64,000 nt of DNA from Sphingobacteriia bacterium (GTDB taxonomy: Bacteria > Pseudomonadota > Alphaproteobacteria > Rickettsiales > 33-17): positions 62,001-126,000 of the forward strand of contig JAFKLR010000004.1 of the NCBI GenBank assembly GCA_017304685.1, written 5' to 3'. A program made the position numbers and the translations under genes. This document shows, piece by piece, positions 9,244-17,523 of this stretch; position 1 is the stretch's first letter, and every line of letters begins with the position of its first letter. The notes under the pieces were generated by a model. The model searched no databases. It was not told the DNA's origin and saw nothing but the letters and a program-made list of their open reading frames with translations.

Positions 9244-9954
9244 TTAATGTCTGTGGTCATGGTGATGCTCGTATATTGATAAAGCCGTTATATCAGCATC
9301 ACCAATAAATTTTAAATATTCCTTACTCTTAGATACATCTTCAGGTTTCCCAGAACAGCAAATATGATTATTAATACAAATAACTTTATCAGTCGCTTTC
9401 ATAACAATATGTAAATCATGCGAAACTAAAAGAATACTGATTCCAAATTTTTCTCTTATTTCCCCCAGTAAATTATATAATTCTATTTGTCCTGGAATAT
9501 CAATTGCTTGCGCTGGCTCATCTAGAACTAATAAGTTGGGCTTGGTAACTAATGCTCTTGCAAGTAGCACTTTCTGAAGCTCACCACCAGATAAATTTGA
9601 GACTTGAGTGTTAAGTAAAGACTTTATATTAGTAATTTTAATAATTTCCTCTACTTCGCTATTAGTAAGATCATTTATAAAAGCATTAATAAATTTTCTA
9701 ACAGTAATTGGCATAATATCTTTTACCACAAATTTTTGGGGTAAATAACCTATGTTTAAATTAGGCAATTTATTAATTTTACCTGAAAAATCGTCAATTA
9801 TCCCTACTATTATTTTAACAAGCGAAGTCTTTCCACTGCCATTAGGTCCAATTATGGTTACTATTTCTTTGTTTTTGACAGTGAAGCTAATATTCTCTAA
9901 TATCTTCCTCTGTTTAATCTTTAAGCTTACACTAGTAAGTTCTATAATATTCAT
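9244..9954 (-). CDS. znuC: Zinc ABC transporter ATP-binding protein
   Basis: ATPase of a high-affinity Zn(II)/Mn(II) importer. Walker A GPNGSGKT is at residues 36-43, the signature LSGGELQKVLLARAL near 120, Walker B LLVLDEPAQAID next, and the switch His in LLVSHDLH. The C-terminus ends in a histidine-rich EHHHDHRH tail, typical of ZnuC and probably metal-binding. It is divergent from znuA with only 18 bp between the start codons. The permease gene znuB is absent from this window, so it must lie elsewhere, as I recall it does in Rickettsia. Confidence 0.9.
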   Translation of the reverse strand: MNIIELTSVSLKIKQRKILENISFTVKNKEIVTIIGPNGSGKTSLVKIIVGIIDDFSGKINKLPNLNIGYLPQKFVVKDIMPITVRKFINAFINDLTNSEVEEIIKITNIKSLLNTQVSNLSGGELQKVLLARALVTKPNLLVLDEPAQAIDIPGQIELYNLLGEIREKFGISILLVSHDLHIVMKATDKVICINNHICCSGKPEDVSKSKEYLKFIGDADITALSIYEHHHDHRH

Positions 9955-9972
9955 CGTTTTTTAGGTATTTAA

Positions 9973-10827
9973 ATGAAAAAATTGTTTAGCATTATATTAG
10001 TATTTTTAATTTCTTACAACCATGCATTAGCAAAAGATAAGCTAAATGTAGTTACTACCCTTTCCGCCATTTCAGCAATTACTGAAGATATTTTAGGCAA
10101 TACTGCAGACGTTACTAATATAATGCCTGAAGGATCTTCTCACCATCATTATTCCTTTTCACCAAAAAATATTGAAGTAGTTAAAAACGCTGATCTTTTC
10201 ATTTATTTGGATGAAAATTTTGAGGTAGGGATTGATAAACTCAAAGCTTCAAACTCATTAAAACTCATGCAAATAAAGGATTTAAAAATTTTACCCAATA
10301 AAGATTTTCATATTTGGCTTGATGTTGAAAACACTATAAAAATTGCTAAAAAAATAAAAGAAGAAGGAATTAAATTATTACCCAATTATCAAACAGAAAT
10401 TACTAGTAATTATAATAAATTACGAATAAATCTTTTAACCATAGATGCGCAAATTAAAAAAGAGCTCCAAAGTTTACAGAATTATAAAGCAATAATTTTA
10501 CACAATTCTTTAAATTATTTTACAAATAGGTATAATTTACAGGCTCTTATTGACTTAGACTTACATTCAGAAACTAGTTTATCACCAAAAGTTTTAGAAG
10601 AAATTAACCAGTATCAAACTAACAACAATTTAAGATGCATTTTTTATGATAACCCTCATAATCTACCTACAGCTAAAAATTTATCGAAGAAATTAAATTT
10701 ACCTATAATTCAACTAGATACGGAAATATTAAAATTAGAAAATAGCTATGAAACAGGGCAAAAATATGCTATAATATTATTAAAAATAAAAGATTCTTTT
10801 AAACGGTGCTTTGGTAATGGATTATAA
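9973..10827 (+). CDS. znuA: Zinc ABC transporter substrate-binding protein
   Basis: Periplasmic metal-binding lipoprotein-like component of the ZnuABC importer. A signal peptide (MKKLFSIILVFLISYNHALA) is followed by KLNVVTTLSAISAITEDILG and GSSHHHYSFSP, whose histidines at 57-59 supply metal ligands. Further ligands are likely in LHNSLNYF and FYDNPHNLP. At 284 residues it is slightly short and lacks the long His-rich loop of enterobacterial ZnuA. It is divergent from znuC and overlaps the next gene by 11 bp. Zinc rather than manganese is inferred from the partner gene. Confidence 0.88.
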   Translation: MKKLFSIILVFLISYNHALAKDKLNVVTTLSAISAITEDILGNTADVTNIMPEGSSHHHYSFSPKNIEVVKNADLFIYLDENFEVGIDKLKASNSLKLMQIKDLKILPNKDFHIWLDVENTIKIAKKIKEEGIKLLPNYQTEITSNYNKLRINLLTIDAQIKKELQSLQNYKAIILHNSLNYFTNRYNLQALIDLDLHSETSLSPKVLEEINQYQTNNNLRCIFYDNPHNLPTAKNLSKKLNLPIIQLDTEILKLENSYETGQKYAIILLKIKDSFKRCFGNGL

Positions 10828-11317
10828 ATACTGGTATTTAATAGTATCACTTATTTTAATAACATTTACCCTCTACTTTTTATTTAAGCAGGGGTTAAGA
10901 TACCGTTATACCAAAATTTATAAAAAATATGGCATTGATGGCTTCGATAAAAAATATAATAAATTTACAGCTTTTTTCTTTAAACCTGAAGATTTGCTAA
11001 AGCTTGACCTTGAAACTGAAAAGCAAATTAAGCAAGATTTTAAAAGAAAACACATTATTAACCACAATTACCTTGATAATGAGTTTGGAAAAATAATATA
11101 CGCTGATGAAATTGAAACGCATACTGCTCGTATGATTAATATTATTGATGAAGATCCAGGGCTTTCAAAACCATGGCAAAGTAAAATTTTTAATGATAGA
11201 AGACCTTTACTTGAAGCACTTAAAAGCACTATGAATAAAGGATTAGGTTTTTGGGTAGCTTTAGTTCATGCTCAGAAAAACATACCTAAAGGAATTGATA
11301 CTGATAGAGGAATATAG
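10817..11317 (+). CDS. Hypothetical membrane-anchored protein (possibly DUF2660)
   Basis: About 166 residues with one N-terminal hydrophobic helix (YWYLIVSLILITFTLYFLF) and a charged cytoplasmic or periplasmic domain. The ATG at 10817 is chosen over an in-frame TTG at 10811. It overlaps the end of znuA by 11 bp and is followed 8 bp later by a DUF2610-like gene. I recall a Rickettsiales-restricted family called DUF2660 in this kind of setting, but the assignment is from memory and uncertain. No enzymatic motif is visible. Confidence 0.7.
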   Translation: MDYKYWYLIVSLILITFTLYFLFKQGLRYRYTKIYKKYGIDGFDKKYNKFTAFFFKPEDLLKLDLETEKQIKQDFKRKHIINHNYLDNEFGKIIYADEIETHTARMINIIDEDPGLSKPWQSKIFNDRRPLLEALKSTMNKGLGFWVALVHAQKNIPKGIDTDRGI

Positions 11318-11325
11318 GAGTAGTT

Positions 11326-11628
11326 ATGAAGAAATTCACAGTACCATGTAATTTTGGCGGTCAAGTTGCTCCTTTTACTATTTATATTGGCGCTCCTGAA
11401 GACAAGCATCATCCTTTACACTTTCAAGCTGATTGGCTTTCAAAAGAAAGAGGCGGACAAATTCCTCAAGAAGTAATGGATAGTATTTCTAAATTAAAAG
11501 AAATAGCTGATCGTAATGGTGTATCGTTTGAAGATCTATGCGTTTATGCTATTAGTAGTAATAAAGATGGTGGCGAAAATAGTGAATTATCTATTCCTGA
11601 GATGGATGAAGGAGATTCAAACGCTTAG
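11326..11628 (+). CDS. DUF2610-like Rickettsiales protein
   Basis: A 100-residue acidic protein of unknown function. The segments KKFTVPCNFGGQVAPFTIYIG, HHPLHFQADWLSKERGGQIP and GVSFEDLCVYAI strongly resemble the small conserved protein (DUF2610) of Rickettsia and Wolbachia; this match is from memory. The start has GGAG upstream (ATAGGAGTAGTT-ATG). It is probably cotranscribed with znuA and the preceding gene. Its last 12 bp overlap the end of the convergent prepilin-peptidase-like gene. Confidence 0.8.
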   Translation: MKKFTVPCNFGGQVAPFTIYIGAPEDKHHPLHFQADWLSKERGGQIPQEVMDSISKLKEIADRNGVSFEDLCVYAISSNKDGGENSELSIPEMDEGDSNA

Positions 11629-12348
11629 ACTTTTTACTATTGTAGTTGCAAATAAAGAAATAGAGATAAGTAGTTTTATTATCTTCATATCAAATGCTTT
11701 CTTACTTAACTTTAACCCCAAATAATATAGGCAAGTACTTATTAATAAGTTTATTGCAAAAATTTCTGCACGTAATCCAAACCACGAAGCTGCAGAAATA
11801 AGCAATAAATAACTTTCAAAATCAAGCTTAAGAAAATTAAATTTTGCTAAAAGTAATATTAAGAAAATATATATCGACCCTTCTAGTACCCAGTCGAATA
11901 TTTCATGAGTTATATAAGTAGTATATATTCCACCTAAAGAAATTATTAGAAAAAATAAAATTCCAGGAATTTTATAATTAGAAAATACAATAGAATTTGT
12001 TATGATTAAAAGTATAGCTAAAATAAATAGTAAAAAGTAATATTCATTCATACCAAAATAATAGGCAAGTAAGGTAGATGAGAGTATTACGATTGTTTCA
12101 CTAATTCTATAAATTGGGTTTATTGGCTCACTGCAATAATTACAAGTTTTACCGCAAAAAAACCATGAAATTACACTATAATATTCATAAAATTTTAAAG
12201 GATGTTTACACGTTGAGCAAAAAGGCTTAAAGCCAGATTCATGAATTCCATTAAGAGGAATTTTTCTTGGCAATCTATAAAATACGCTTGAAGTATAACT
12301 TGCAATCCAAATGCCGAATACAAGACCCATTATTAAATTAGCTATCAT
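11617..12348 (-). CDS. Degenerate type IV prepilin peptidase-like membrane protein
   Basis: 243 residues with 6-7 hydrophobic segments. The cytoplasmic loop of A24 prepilin peptidases is clear: two CxxC pairs (CSTCKHPLKFYEYYSVISWFF, then CNYCSEPI) followed by a YRISE motif. Elsewhere the family's catalytic aspartates are weakened. Where the first Asp motif is expected (IDLxxxxLPD) the sequence is ITNSIVFSNYKIPG with no Asp. The second motif (GxGDxKL) appears as KLDFESYLLL, keeping an Asp but losing the glycines and lysine. No pilin or type II secretion gene is adjacent. It may be inactive or have a changed substrate. Confidence 0.7.
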   Translation of the reverse strand: MIANLIMGLVFGIWIASYTSSVFYRLPRKIPLNGIHESGFKPFCSTCKHPLKFYEYYSVISWFFCGKTCNYCSEPINPIYRISETIVILSSTLLAYYFGMNEYYFLLFILAILLIITNSIVFSNYKIPGILFFLIISLGGIYTTYITHEIFDWVLEGSIYIFLILLLAKFNFLKLDFESYLLLISAASWFGLRAEIFAINLLISTCLYYLGLKLSKKAFDMKIIKLLISISLFATTIVKSLSV

Positions 12349-12396
12349 AAATAAAAAACTTTAAGTTATAATTTGTTTATCTTAGAATATAATATT

Positions 12397-13167
12397 ATGA
12401 ATAATCAATTATTAGAAGAAGCAATTAAAATTTGTTTAGCAGCTGGAGAAATTTTAAAAAATTTTTACGGCGAAGATTTTATTGTTTATATAAAAGAAGA
12501 TGATTCTCCTGTCACAATTGCAGATAGGGAAACAAATGATTTTATCGTTAGTGAATTACATAAAATTTCTGACATTCCAATTATAAGCGAAGAAAAATAC
12601 GATGATTTTGATAAAAGCAATCATACATTCTGGCTTCTTGACCCGCTTGATGGTACTAAACAATTTATAAAAAATGAGCCAGAATTCTGTATTTCACTAG
12701 CTCTAATAGAAAATAATCAACCCATCATGGGCATTATTTACGCTCCTATTACTAATGAACTTTATTATGCAGAAAAAGGAAAAGGAGTAAAAAGTAATAT
12801 TGATATAAATTCCCCTTCTGAAAAAATTCATGCAATTACTAATAAAAATAATTTAAATGAAATTGAAAAGAAAATTTTTAATTTAATTAATGCAGAAGAG
12901 ATAACAAAAGTTAAATCAGCAATTAAATATGGGCGAATTGCTATTAATAAACATAATTTTTATATTAGATTTAATGATTCATGTATTTGGGATATTGCGG
13001 CTGGACATGCAATTTTAAAAGAAGCAGGATTTGAAATAATTGATTTAATTACACACGAACCTTTAATCTATGACCCAAATAACTTAATTAATAACCCTTT
13101 TGTTGTAATACCTAGAACTTTAGAAAAAGATTTAAATAAAATTTATAAGTTACTAGAAGAAGTATAA
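12397..13167 (+). CDS. cysQ: 3'(2'),5'-bisphosphate nucleotidase CysQ / inositol monophosphatase family
   Basis: Mg2+-dependent Li+-sensitive phosphatase, probably removing the 3'-phosphate from PAP. Metal-binding residues are visible: Glu66-Glu67 (SEEKY), Asp82 and Asp85 in WLLDPLDGTKQFI, and the C-terminal WDIAAGHAIL motif with the third aspartate. The spacing LDPLDGTKQF fits CysQ better than SuhB. The ATG at 12397 is preferred over an upstream TTG at 12373 since the family begins close to LLEEAIKICLAAGEI. Length 256 residues is normal. Its 3' end overlaps the convergent next gene by 25 bp. Confidence 0.9.
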   Translation: MNNQLLEEAIKICLAAGEILKNFYGEDFIVYIKEDDSPVTIADRETNDFIVSELHKISDIPIISEEKYDDFDKSNHTFWLLDPLDGTKQFIKNEPEFCISLALIENNQPIMGIIYAPITNELYYAEKGKGVKSNIDINSPSEKIHAITNKNNLNEIEKKIFNLINAEEITKVKSAIKYGRIAINKHNFYIRFNDSCIWDIAAGHAILKEAGFEIIDLITHEPLIYDPNNLINNPFVVIPRTLEKDLNKIYKLLEEV

Positions 13168-13649
13168 TTTTCTAGAAAAAAATCAAAAATTTCCTTTTTC
13201 TTCTCTTCTGAAAGTGGTTTTAAGTGGGATTGTCTAGGAGTTTCCCCTATAATAAATGGTTTTCCTGAGATCATTATTGAATAAGTATAGTTATTAATGG
13301 GCCTTACTGAATGCCATTCATTTGATGTTAACATTTCATAATAAGAACCTGAAGTTAACACTACTTTTGTTTTAAATTTTGGTCTATTTTCATTATCACT
13401 AGTACCTATAAACATTTCATAGGTACCATTTACTATTTTAATTGCGGAAGGCCAGGGATGCGGATGAAAAAACGCCTCTTCTTTATTACATGGATAAATA
13501 CGATGTAAATACACCCTATGATTATTAAAATTTTTCCATAATCTTTCGGTTATTGGTTTTTCATAATCAATTAATAAGCTATTCCAATCATTAACGGAGT
13601 TTAAATATAATAAAATATTTTTTTCAAAATTTAGTAACTCTTTTAGCAT
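13143..13649 (-). CDS. Cupin-like hypothetical protein
   Basis: 168 residues resembling a cupin beta-barrel by pattern. A first metal-ligand-like cluster FFHPHPWPSAIKIVNGTYEMFIG and a later ligand in NEWHSVRPI are spaced as in cupin motifs 1 and 2. No signal peptide or membrane segment is seen. The substrate is unknown. It starts exactly where the upstream kinase-like gene ends (adjacent bases 13649/13650), so the two, and the GNAT gene before them, form a three-gene minus-strand operon. Confidence 0.65.
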   Translation of the reverse strand: MLKELLNFEKNILLYLNSVNDWNSLLIDYEKPITERLWKNFNNHRVYLHRIYPCNKEEAFFHPHPWPSAIKIVNGTYEMFIGTSDNENRPKFKTKVVLTSGSYYEMLTSNEWHSVRPINNYTYSIMISGKPFIIGETPRQSHLKPLSEEKKKEIFDFFLENYTSSSNL

Positions 13650-14207
13650 TTATATACTGCACTTCGTATTACTAATTATTTTACTATCGGATTTAAGTAA
13701 TTCAAACAAATGCTCCGCTTCTTTATCATTAGTTATTTTATACAATACCACATGCGGATATTTACGTTTTAAATATTCTAATTTATCTTCTACTCTCCTT
13801 TTAAAATTCCAAATAAAAAATAAAAGCTTTAAACTAATTTTTTCTTTATATTCTTCTGTTATGTGTTTGGTGTTTTTATATTTATAAAATTTTGCTTTTA
13901 ATAGCCTTAATAAAATTACAGAGATTGGATAATAAAAAATAATTGCTAAATCAGCTTTTGCATAACGCATTTCAAGGGAAGACAAGCAATTACCATCAAT
14001 AACCCAATTATCTTCATTCACGAATTCTTGTTGAATTTTGTGAAATTCGTCCTTATTTCTCTCTCCCCAATTATCTATGAAAAAATATTTTTCAAGGTGA
14101 TATAACTTTAGATTAAATTTTTTGCCTAGTTTTGATGCAAAAGTAGATTTGCCACTTCCAGGACGCCCTAAAATCATTATTCTTTTATATCTCATTTTTA
14201 ATTTCAT
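13650..14207 (-). CDS. P-loop NTPase, small kinase-like (topology-modulation/AAA_17 type)
   Basis: A P-loop (ILGRPGSGKSTFASKLGKKF) opens the protein, followed by DNWGERNKDEF, WVIDGNCLSSLEMRYAKADLAIIFYYP and RRVEDKLEYLKRKYP. This layout is typical of small nucleotide/shikimate-kinase-like proteins annotated as FlaR or DNA topology modulation protein. The true substrate is unknown. The start is uncertain: ATGs at 14207 and 14195 are both possible and neither has a strong ribosome binding site. It overlaps the end of the upstream GNAT gene. Confidence 0.75.
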   Translation of the reverse strand: MKLKMRYKRIMILGRPGSGKSTFASKLGKKFNLKLYHLEKYFFIDNWGERNKDEFHKIQQEFVNEDNWVIDGNCLSSLEMRYAKADLAIIFYYPISVILLRLLKAKFYKYKNTKHITEEYKEKISLKLLFFIWNFKRRVEDKLEYLKRKYPHVVLYKITNDKEAEHLFELLKSDSKIISNTKCSI

Positions 14208-14688
14208 AAAATTTGGCAATCATACCAAAAATTTCCTCAATTTTATAAAACTTCATTCCGCATTTTTCTAATACTCTTTGGGAAGCAAAATTTTCTAAAC
14301 TCGTAAAAGCTACCAATCTGTTTAACTTTAAGTTGTTAAAAGCATAATTAATTAAAGCTTTACCCACCTCTGTCGCCATACCTTTTCCTTGATACTCCTT
14401 AGCTAATAAATACCCTAATTCAAGCTCATTGCTTTCTGGCAAATAAGAATAACCGGCACGACCTATTAAATCATTGGTGCTTAGGTCAATAATAGCCATT
14501 TTACTAAACCCATATTTATCATAAAATGAAATATAATTTTCAATATCCTGTTTAGTCTTTTCAACATTTTTTCTTTGCCCAAATGGCATGTGTTGCATTA
14601 ATTCAGGATCAGAATGTAATATATGTAAACTTAATAAATCTTGTTTTTTAAATGGTCGAATAAGGGTACGATCTGTTTGTATTTCCAT
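14185..14688 (-). CDS. GNAT N-acetyltransferase, RimJ/RimL-like
   Basis: 167-residue GNAT fold protein. It opens with MEIQTDRTLIRPFKKQDL, a typical RimJ/RimL beginning. The acetyl-CoA-binding segment LGYLLAKEYQGKGMATEVGKALINYAF carries the Q-x-x-G-x-G/A pattern, and the C-terminal NFASQRVLEKCGMKF is the RimJ-type NxxSxxVLEKxGF motif. It may acetylate a protein N-terminus or a small molecule; the target cannot be told. It is the first gene of a minus-strand trio with the P-loop and cupin-like genes. Confidence 0.85.
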   Translation of the reverse strand: MEIQTDRTLIRPFKKQDLLSLHILHSDPELMQHMPFGQRKNVEKTKQDIENYISFYDKYGFSKMAIIDLSTNDLIGRAGYSYLPESNELELGYLLAKEYQGKGMATEVGKALINYAFNNLKLNRLVAFTSLENFASQRVLEKCGMKFYKIEEIFGMIAKFYEIKNEI

Positions 14689-14763
14689 TTTATCTCCGTT
14701 TAATACAGAAGTTATTACCTTATAAATTTAATCCCTAAAATATTAGGCCAATATCTTTTTGCA

Positions 14764-14952
14764 CTATTCCCTTACTGTCTTATTATTTAAAACCCTTATA
14801 CTGAAATTTATAAAATAGGGTCCTTTAAGTAATAAACTCCCTAAAATGCTTTTATTTAAATTATTATTTGAGATTAAAAAAGGTTCAGAATTTGCTTTTA
14901 CAAAACCTGAGAGCAAAAATACAACTGTTAAAAAAAGTATAATACTCTTCAT
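14764..14952 (-). CDS. Small putative exported protein
   Basis: 62 residues starting with a clear signal peptide (MKSIILFLTVVFLLSGFVKA, cut before NSEPF) and a short mature part. No family is recognised, no good ribosome binding site is seen, and it may be the surviving start of a longer lost protein. It lies just before the tRNA-Ala gene used for island insertion. Confidence 0.4.
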   Translation of the reverse strand: MKSIILFLTVVFLLSGFVKANSEPFLISNNNLNKSILGSLLLKGPYFINFSIRVLNNKTVRE

Positions 14953-15106
14953 GATATTAACTTTATGTTTAGAGAAATCTACTTTAGGTTTTATAGAATG
15001 TCAATATCTTTACCTATAAGCTTGCAAATGCTGCAATTTGTTATTTAATATTTTAAATTTGACTTGTGAAAATTTTATGTTAAAAGCTTTTAATTACTAG
15101 GTACAA

Positions 15107-15182
15107 GGGGTCATAGCTCAGTTGGTAGAGCGTTTGAATGGCATTCAAAAGGTCGGCGGTTCGATTCCGCCTGGCTCCACCA
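15107..15182 (+). tRNA. tRNA-Ala(GGC)
   Basis: A 76-nt cloverleaf with encoded CCA. The acceptor stem is GGGGTCA/TGGCTCC with G-U pairs, followed by discriminator A and CCA. The D arm is AGCTCAGTTGGTAGAGC. The anticodon stem-loop TTTGA-ATGGCAT-TCAAA gives anticodon GGC, and the T arm is GGCGG-TTCGATT-CCGCC. A TTGACT hexamer at 15059-15064 may be part of the promoter. The 3' 47 nt are repeated imperfectly at 36783-36829, which marks this gene as the attachment site of the island to its right. Confidence 0.97.
15136..15182 (+). repeat. attL: tRNA 3' half shared with right island end
   Basis: First copy of the 47-bp attachment repeat, forming the anticodon loop to CCA end of the functional tRNA. 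It differs from the right copy at four positions, all in the T stem. Confidence 0.85.
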
Positions 15183-15227
15183 GGTTTTAAGCCTTATTTT
15201 CCAAATCGCCTCATTTTTTTAAATTAC

Positions 15228-15248
15228 ATGTTCTACATATGTTCTACA
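15228..15248 (+). repeat. Two phased ATGTTCTACA repeats near left island end
   Basis: ATGTTCTACA occurs at 15228-15237 and 15239-15248, an 11-bp period (one helical turn). The core GTTCTAC recurs three times with the same 11-bp period at 36635-36663. Placement just inside both ends suggests integrase arm-type or excisionase binding sites. Confidence 0.55.
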
Positions 15249-15274
15249 AATAAAATGTATAATAGGAGAGTCTT

Positions 15275-16135
15275 ATGCCCAAAAAGAAAGTTATCGCTCT
15301 CGGTAATCTTTTGGATACTATTAAGGGATTGCATGAGCAAATAAATCTTATATCGTCTTATAAAGGGGCTTTTATATCAGAACTTGATTTAGAAGACCAT
15401 ATTAATCACAAATTAAATATTATTGAGCAAGAATTTAACTGTAGCTTCAATATAAACCAAAGATTAGAGTTAAATAAAAGTATTAAATTTATCTTAGAAA
15501 GTTGGTTACCGAAATACCAATTGAGATTAAGTACTGAAAAATTATTCAATATACAATCAAAACAAGCTAATAACAAAAGAACTTCTGCGGCATTATGGCA
15601 AGGTGGTAATATTAAAAAACACATACATCAAGATATGAGTGATCTTCTAAATATAATAAGCGAGCTGTTGATTGAACTTGAAAGTCTGATATGTTGTGCC
15701 AATTATTCAGCTCTCTTAAGAGATTATGATTATAACCTAATAGAAGACCATGCAAAAAAAATAAACTCTTCAATTAAGGATTACGCTCAAGCAAAAAAAT
15801 CTTTAGAAAACTCTTTTGATAATATCCTATCATATATTAATTATTGTATAGATGTACATGCTCACCATTTAGAAAATATCAAACCAATTAAGGGTGGGCA
15901 TTGGCCGGATAAAATATTAAAAGATTACATTTACTCAATGGCTCAATTGTTTAAAAAATACCTGGGAGATATAAAAGATTACAAAGACAACCAGGGTAAA
16001 CAAAATTCAAAATTTTACAGATTTTGCAAATATTTTCTTGAAATAGTAACAGATCCAGAAAATGAGGAAAATAAATATTTATATATTGATCTTCCTAATG
16101 TTGTAGAAACTTATATTAAAGAGCTGAAGTCTTAA
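15275..16135 (+). CDS. Hypothetical protein at left end of island
   Basis: 286 residues, soluble, largely helical, not recognised. It has a good ribosome binding site (AGGAGAG, then ATG at 15275). The middle part (LLNIISELLIELESLICCANY and SIKDYAQAKKSLENSFDNILSYI) looks like long helices; no catalytic motif is visible. It lies directly inside attL with the arm-type repeats in front of it and is separated from the replication genes by 185 bp. It may be an element-specific accessory protein. Confidence 0.75.
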   Translation: MPKKKVIALGNLLDTIKGLHEQINLISSYKGAFISELDLEDHINHKLNIIEQEFNCSFNINQRLELNKSIKFILESWLPKYQLRLSTEKLFNIQSKQANNKRTSAALWQGGNIKKHIHQDMSDLLNIISELLIELESLICCANYSALLRDYDYNLIEDHAKKINSSIKDYAQAKKSLENSFDNILSYINYCIDVHAHHLENIKPIKGGHWPDKILKDYIYSMAQLFKKYLGDIKDYKDNQGKQNSKFYRFCKYFLEIVTDPENEENKYLYIDLPNVVETYIKELKS

Positions 16136-16320
16136 GATCGTCGTAACAATTTATAGAATAACTAGGTGATTAGTATTACCAAGTTAGTCTATTTTTCTAA
16201 TACATTTAACTCCCTTATAAAAATACATATTACTCAATAAATATTTATAGAAGAACAGCTTTCATCAAGCTTTTTGATAAATTACCAATGAGTAATATTA
16301 ACCTTTATTGGAGATAAATA

Positions 16321-16647
16321 ATGAATTTTTATAGAAAAGAGTCAAATATTAAAGATTATCATGCTTGCCTAAAAGCTTTAAAAGCAGAAACTAAATCAAA
16401 ATTAGCTTTTACCCCACTTAATAAAAATCTACCTAATACAATAGAAGCACTTATTGATTCTGAGGAATTAGCTAAGATACTTGGGATTAAGAAAAATACA
16501 CTTTCTATCTGGAAATGTACCAAAAGATACAATTTACCAGTAGTAAAGGTTGGGAGGTTAGTCAGATACAGATTAGCTGATGTCGAAAAGTTTATACAGG
16601 ATAATACTCATCAACTCAGTAATAATGGAGAAAGTAATGAGTATTAA
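16321..16647 (+). CDS. AlpA/excisionase-type helix-turn-helix protein
   Basis: 108 residues. The C-terminal half is a MerR-like HTH_17 domain: LIDSEELAKILGIKKNTLSIWK, then LPVVKVGRLVRYRLADVEKFI. This is the layout of AlpA regulators and excisionases in P4-like elements and integrative islands. It probably controls integrase or replication genes, or assists excision. A strong ribosome binding site (GGAGATAAATA-ATG) defines the start. Its stop overlaps the start of the primase N-terminal gene, making it the first gene of the replication operon. Confidence 0.85.
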   Translation: MNFYRKESNIKDYHACLKALKAETKSKLAFTPLNKNLPNTIEALIDSEELAKILGIKKNTLSIWKCTKRYNLPVVKVGRLVRYRLADVEKFIQDNTHQLSNNGESNEY

Positions 16648-16954
16648 ACTTTTATATTCCCAAAAAGATATTTTTCAAAAGGGTAAAGCCATTCTAGAGA
16701 GAAATCATAGTAGTATTTTACACAGGATCCTTCCTGGTGGGAAAGTGGTTGGTAACGAGTATGTAGCTACTAATCCTAATAGAGCTGATAGCAATTTAGG
16801 TTCTTTTAAATTTAACTTAAGAACTGGTAAATGGTGTGAATTTGCCGAAGGAATTGGTGGAGGAGATATAATTTCCTTTTATGCCTATCTGAGACGAAAG
16901 TCCCAACAAGAAGCCTTACTTGAATTGTTAGATATTATAGGAGCAAAAGTATGA
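16637..16954 (+). CDS. Primase N-terminal-like protein of split P4-type replication module
   Basis: 106 residues. The segment NRADSNLGSFKFNLRTGKWCEFAEGIGGGDIISFYAYL resembles the N-terminal region of phage and plasmid primases (the part ahead of the Toprim domain). I see no complete CHC2 zinc-finger cysteine set. The ATG at 16637 (MSIKLLYS) is chosen because GGAG lies just upstream; alternatives at 16625 and 16580 are less likely. It overlaps the AlpA-like gene by 11 bp and the Toprim gene by 4 bp (ATGA), so the products are probably made in equal amounts and act together. Confidence 0.7.
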   Translation: MSIKLLYSQKDIFQKGKAILERNHSSILHRILPGGKVVGNEYVATNPNRADSNLGSFKFNLRTGKWCEFAEGIGGGDIISFYAYLRRKSQQEALLELLDIIGAKV

Positions 16955-17523
16955 ATATTAAGCAAACATTCAGAGTAGTACCACAAACTCCATTATCTAT
17001 TAGTAATGTTATAAAAGGCCAAATACCTACAGCCATCTACAGTTATTACCATGATCAAGATCAATTAAGCTTTTATGTGCTACGCTGGGATAAATTAGAC
17101 CCAAGGACTGGAAAAATTACAAAAGACATACTGCCTTATTGTTATATCAAATTGAAAAATGGAGAATGTAGATGGGTGATAAAATGGCCAGATTTTTTAA
17201 GGCCATTATATAACCTTCCAGATATTCTTAATTTTCCCTATAAACCAATTTTAATAGTTGAAGGAGAAAAAGTTGTAGAGGCTGCAAGGAAAGCTTTTTC
17301 TGAGTGGGTAGTAACCACCTCATCTGGCGGAAGCAATGCAGCTGATAAGTCTGATTGGAGCATCTTACATAATCGCATCATCTATATAAGTTATGACTGT
17401 GATAAGGCAGGCATTAAGTATCGAGATAAGGTTATTGAGCTCCTAAAAAATATAGGGGTGAAAGAATTACATATTATACAAACTGAAAAGCTGTGGGGGT
17501 TACAAAATGCTATTACAACCTAA
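16951..17523 (+). CDS. Toprim-domain primase subunit of split P4-type module
   Basis: 190 residues. The Toprim core is visible: ILIVEGEKVVEAA (catalytic Glu) followed by SSGGSNAADKSDW and IYISYDCDKAGIKY with the DxD metal-binding pair. It would synthesise RNA primers together with the upstream N-terminal-like protein and the downstream helicase. In phage P4 these activities are fused in one alpha protein; here they are separate genes with coupled starts. Overlaps are 4 bp upstream and 17 bp downstream. Confidence 0.8.
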   Translation: MNIKQTFRVVPQTPLSISNVIKGQIPTAIYSYYHDQDQLSFYVLRWDKLDPRTGKITKDILPYCYIKLKNGECRWVIKWPDFLRPLYNLPDILNFPYKPILIVEGEKVVEAARKAFSEWVVTTSSGGSNAADKSDWSILHNRIIYISYDCDKAGIKYRDKVIELLKNIGVKELHIIQTEKLWGLQNAITT

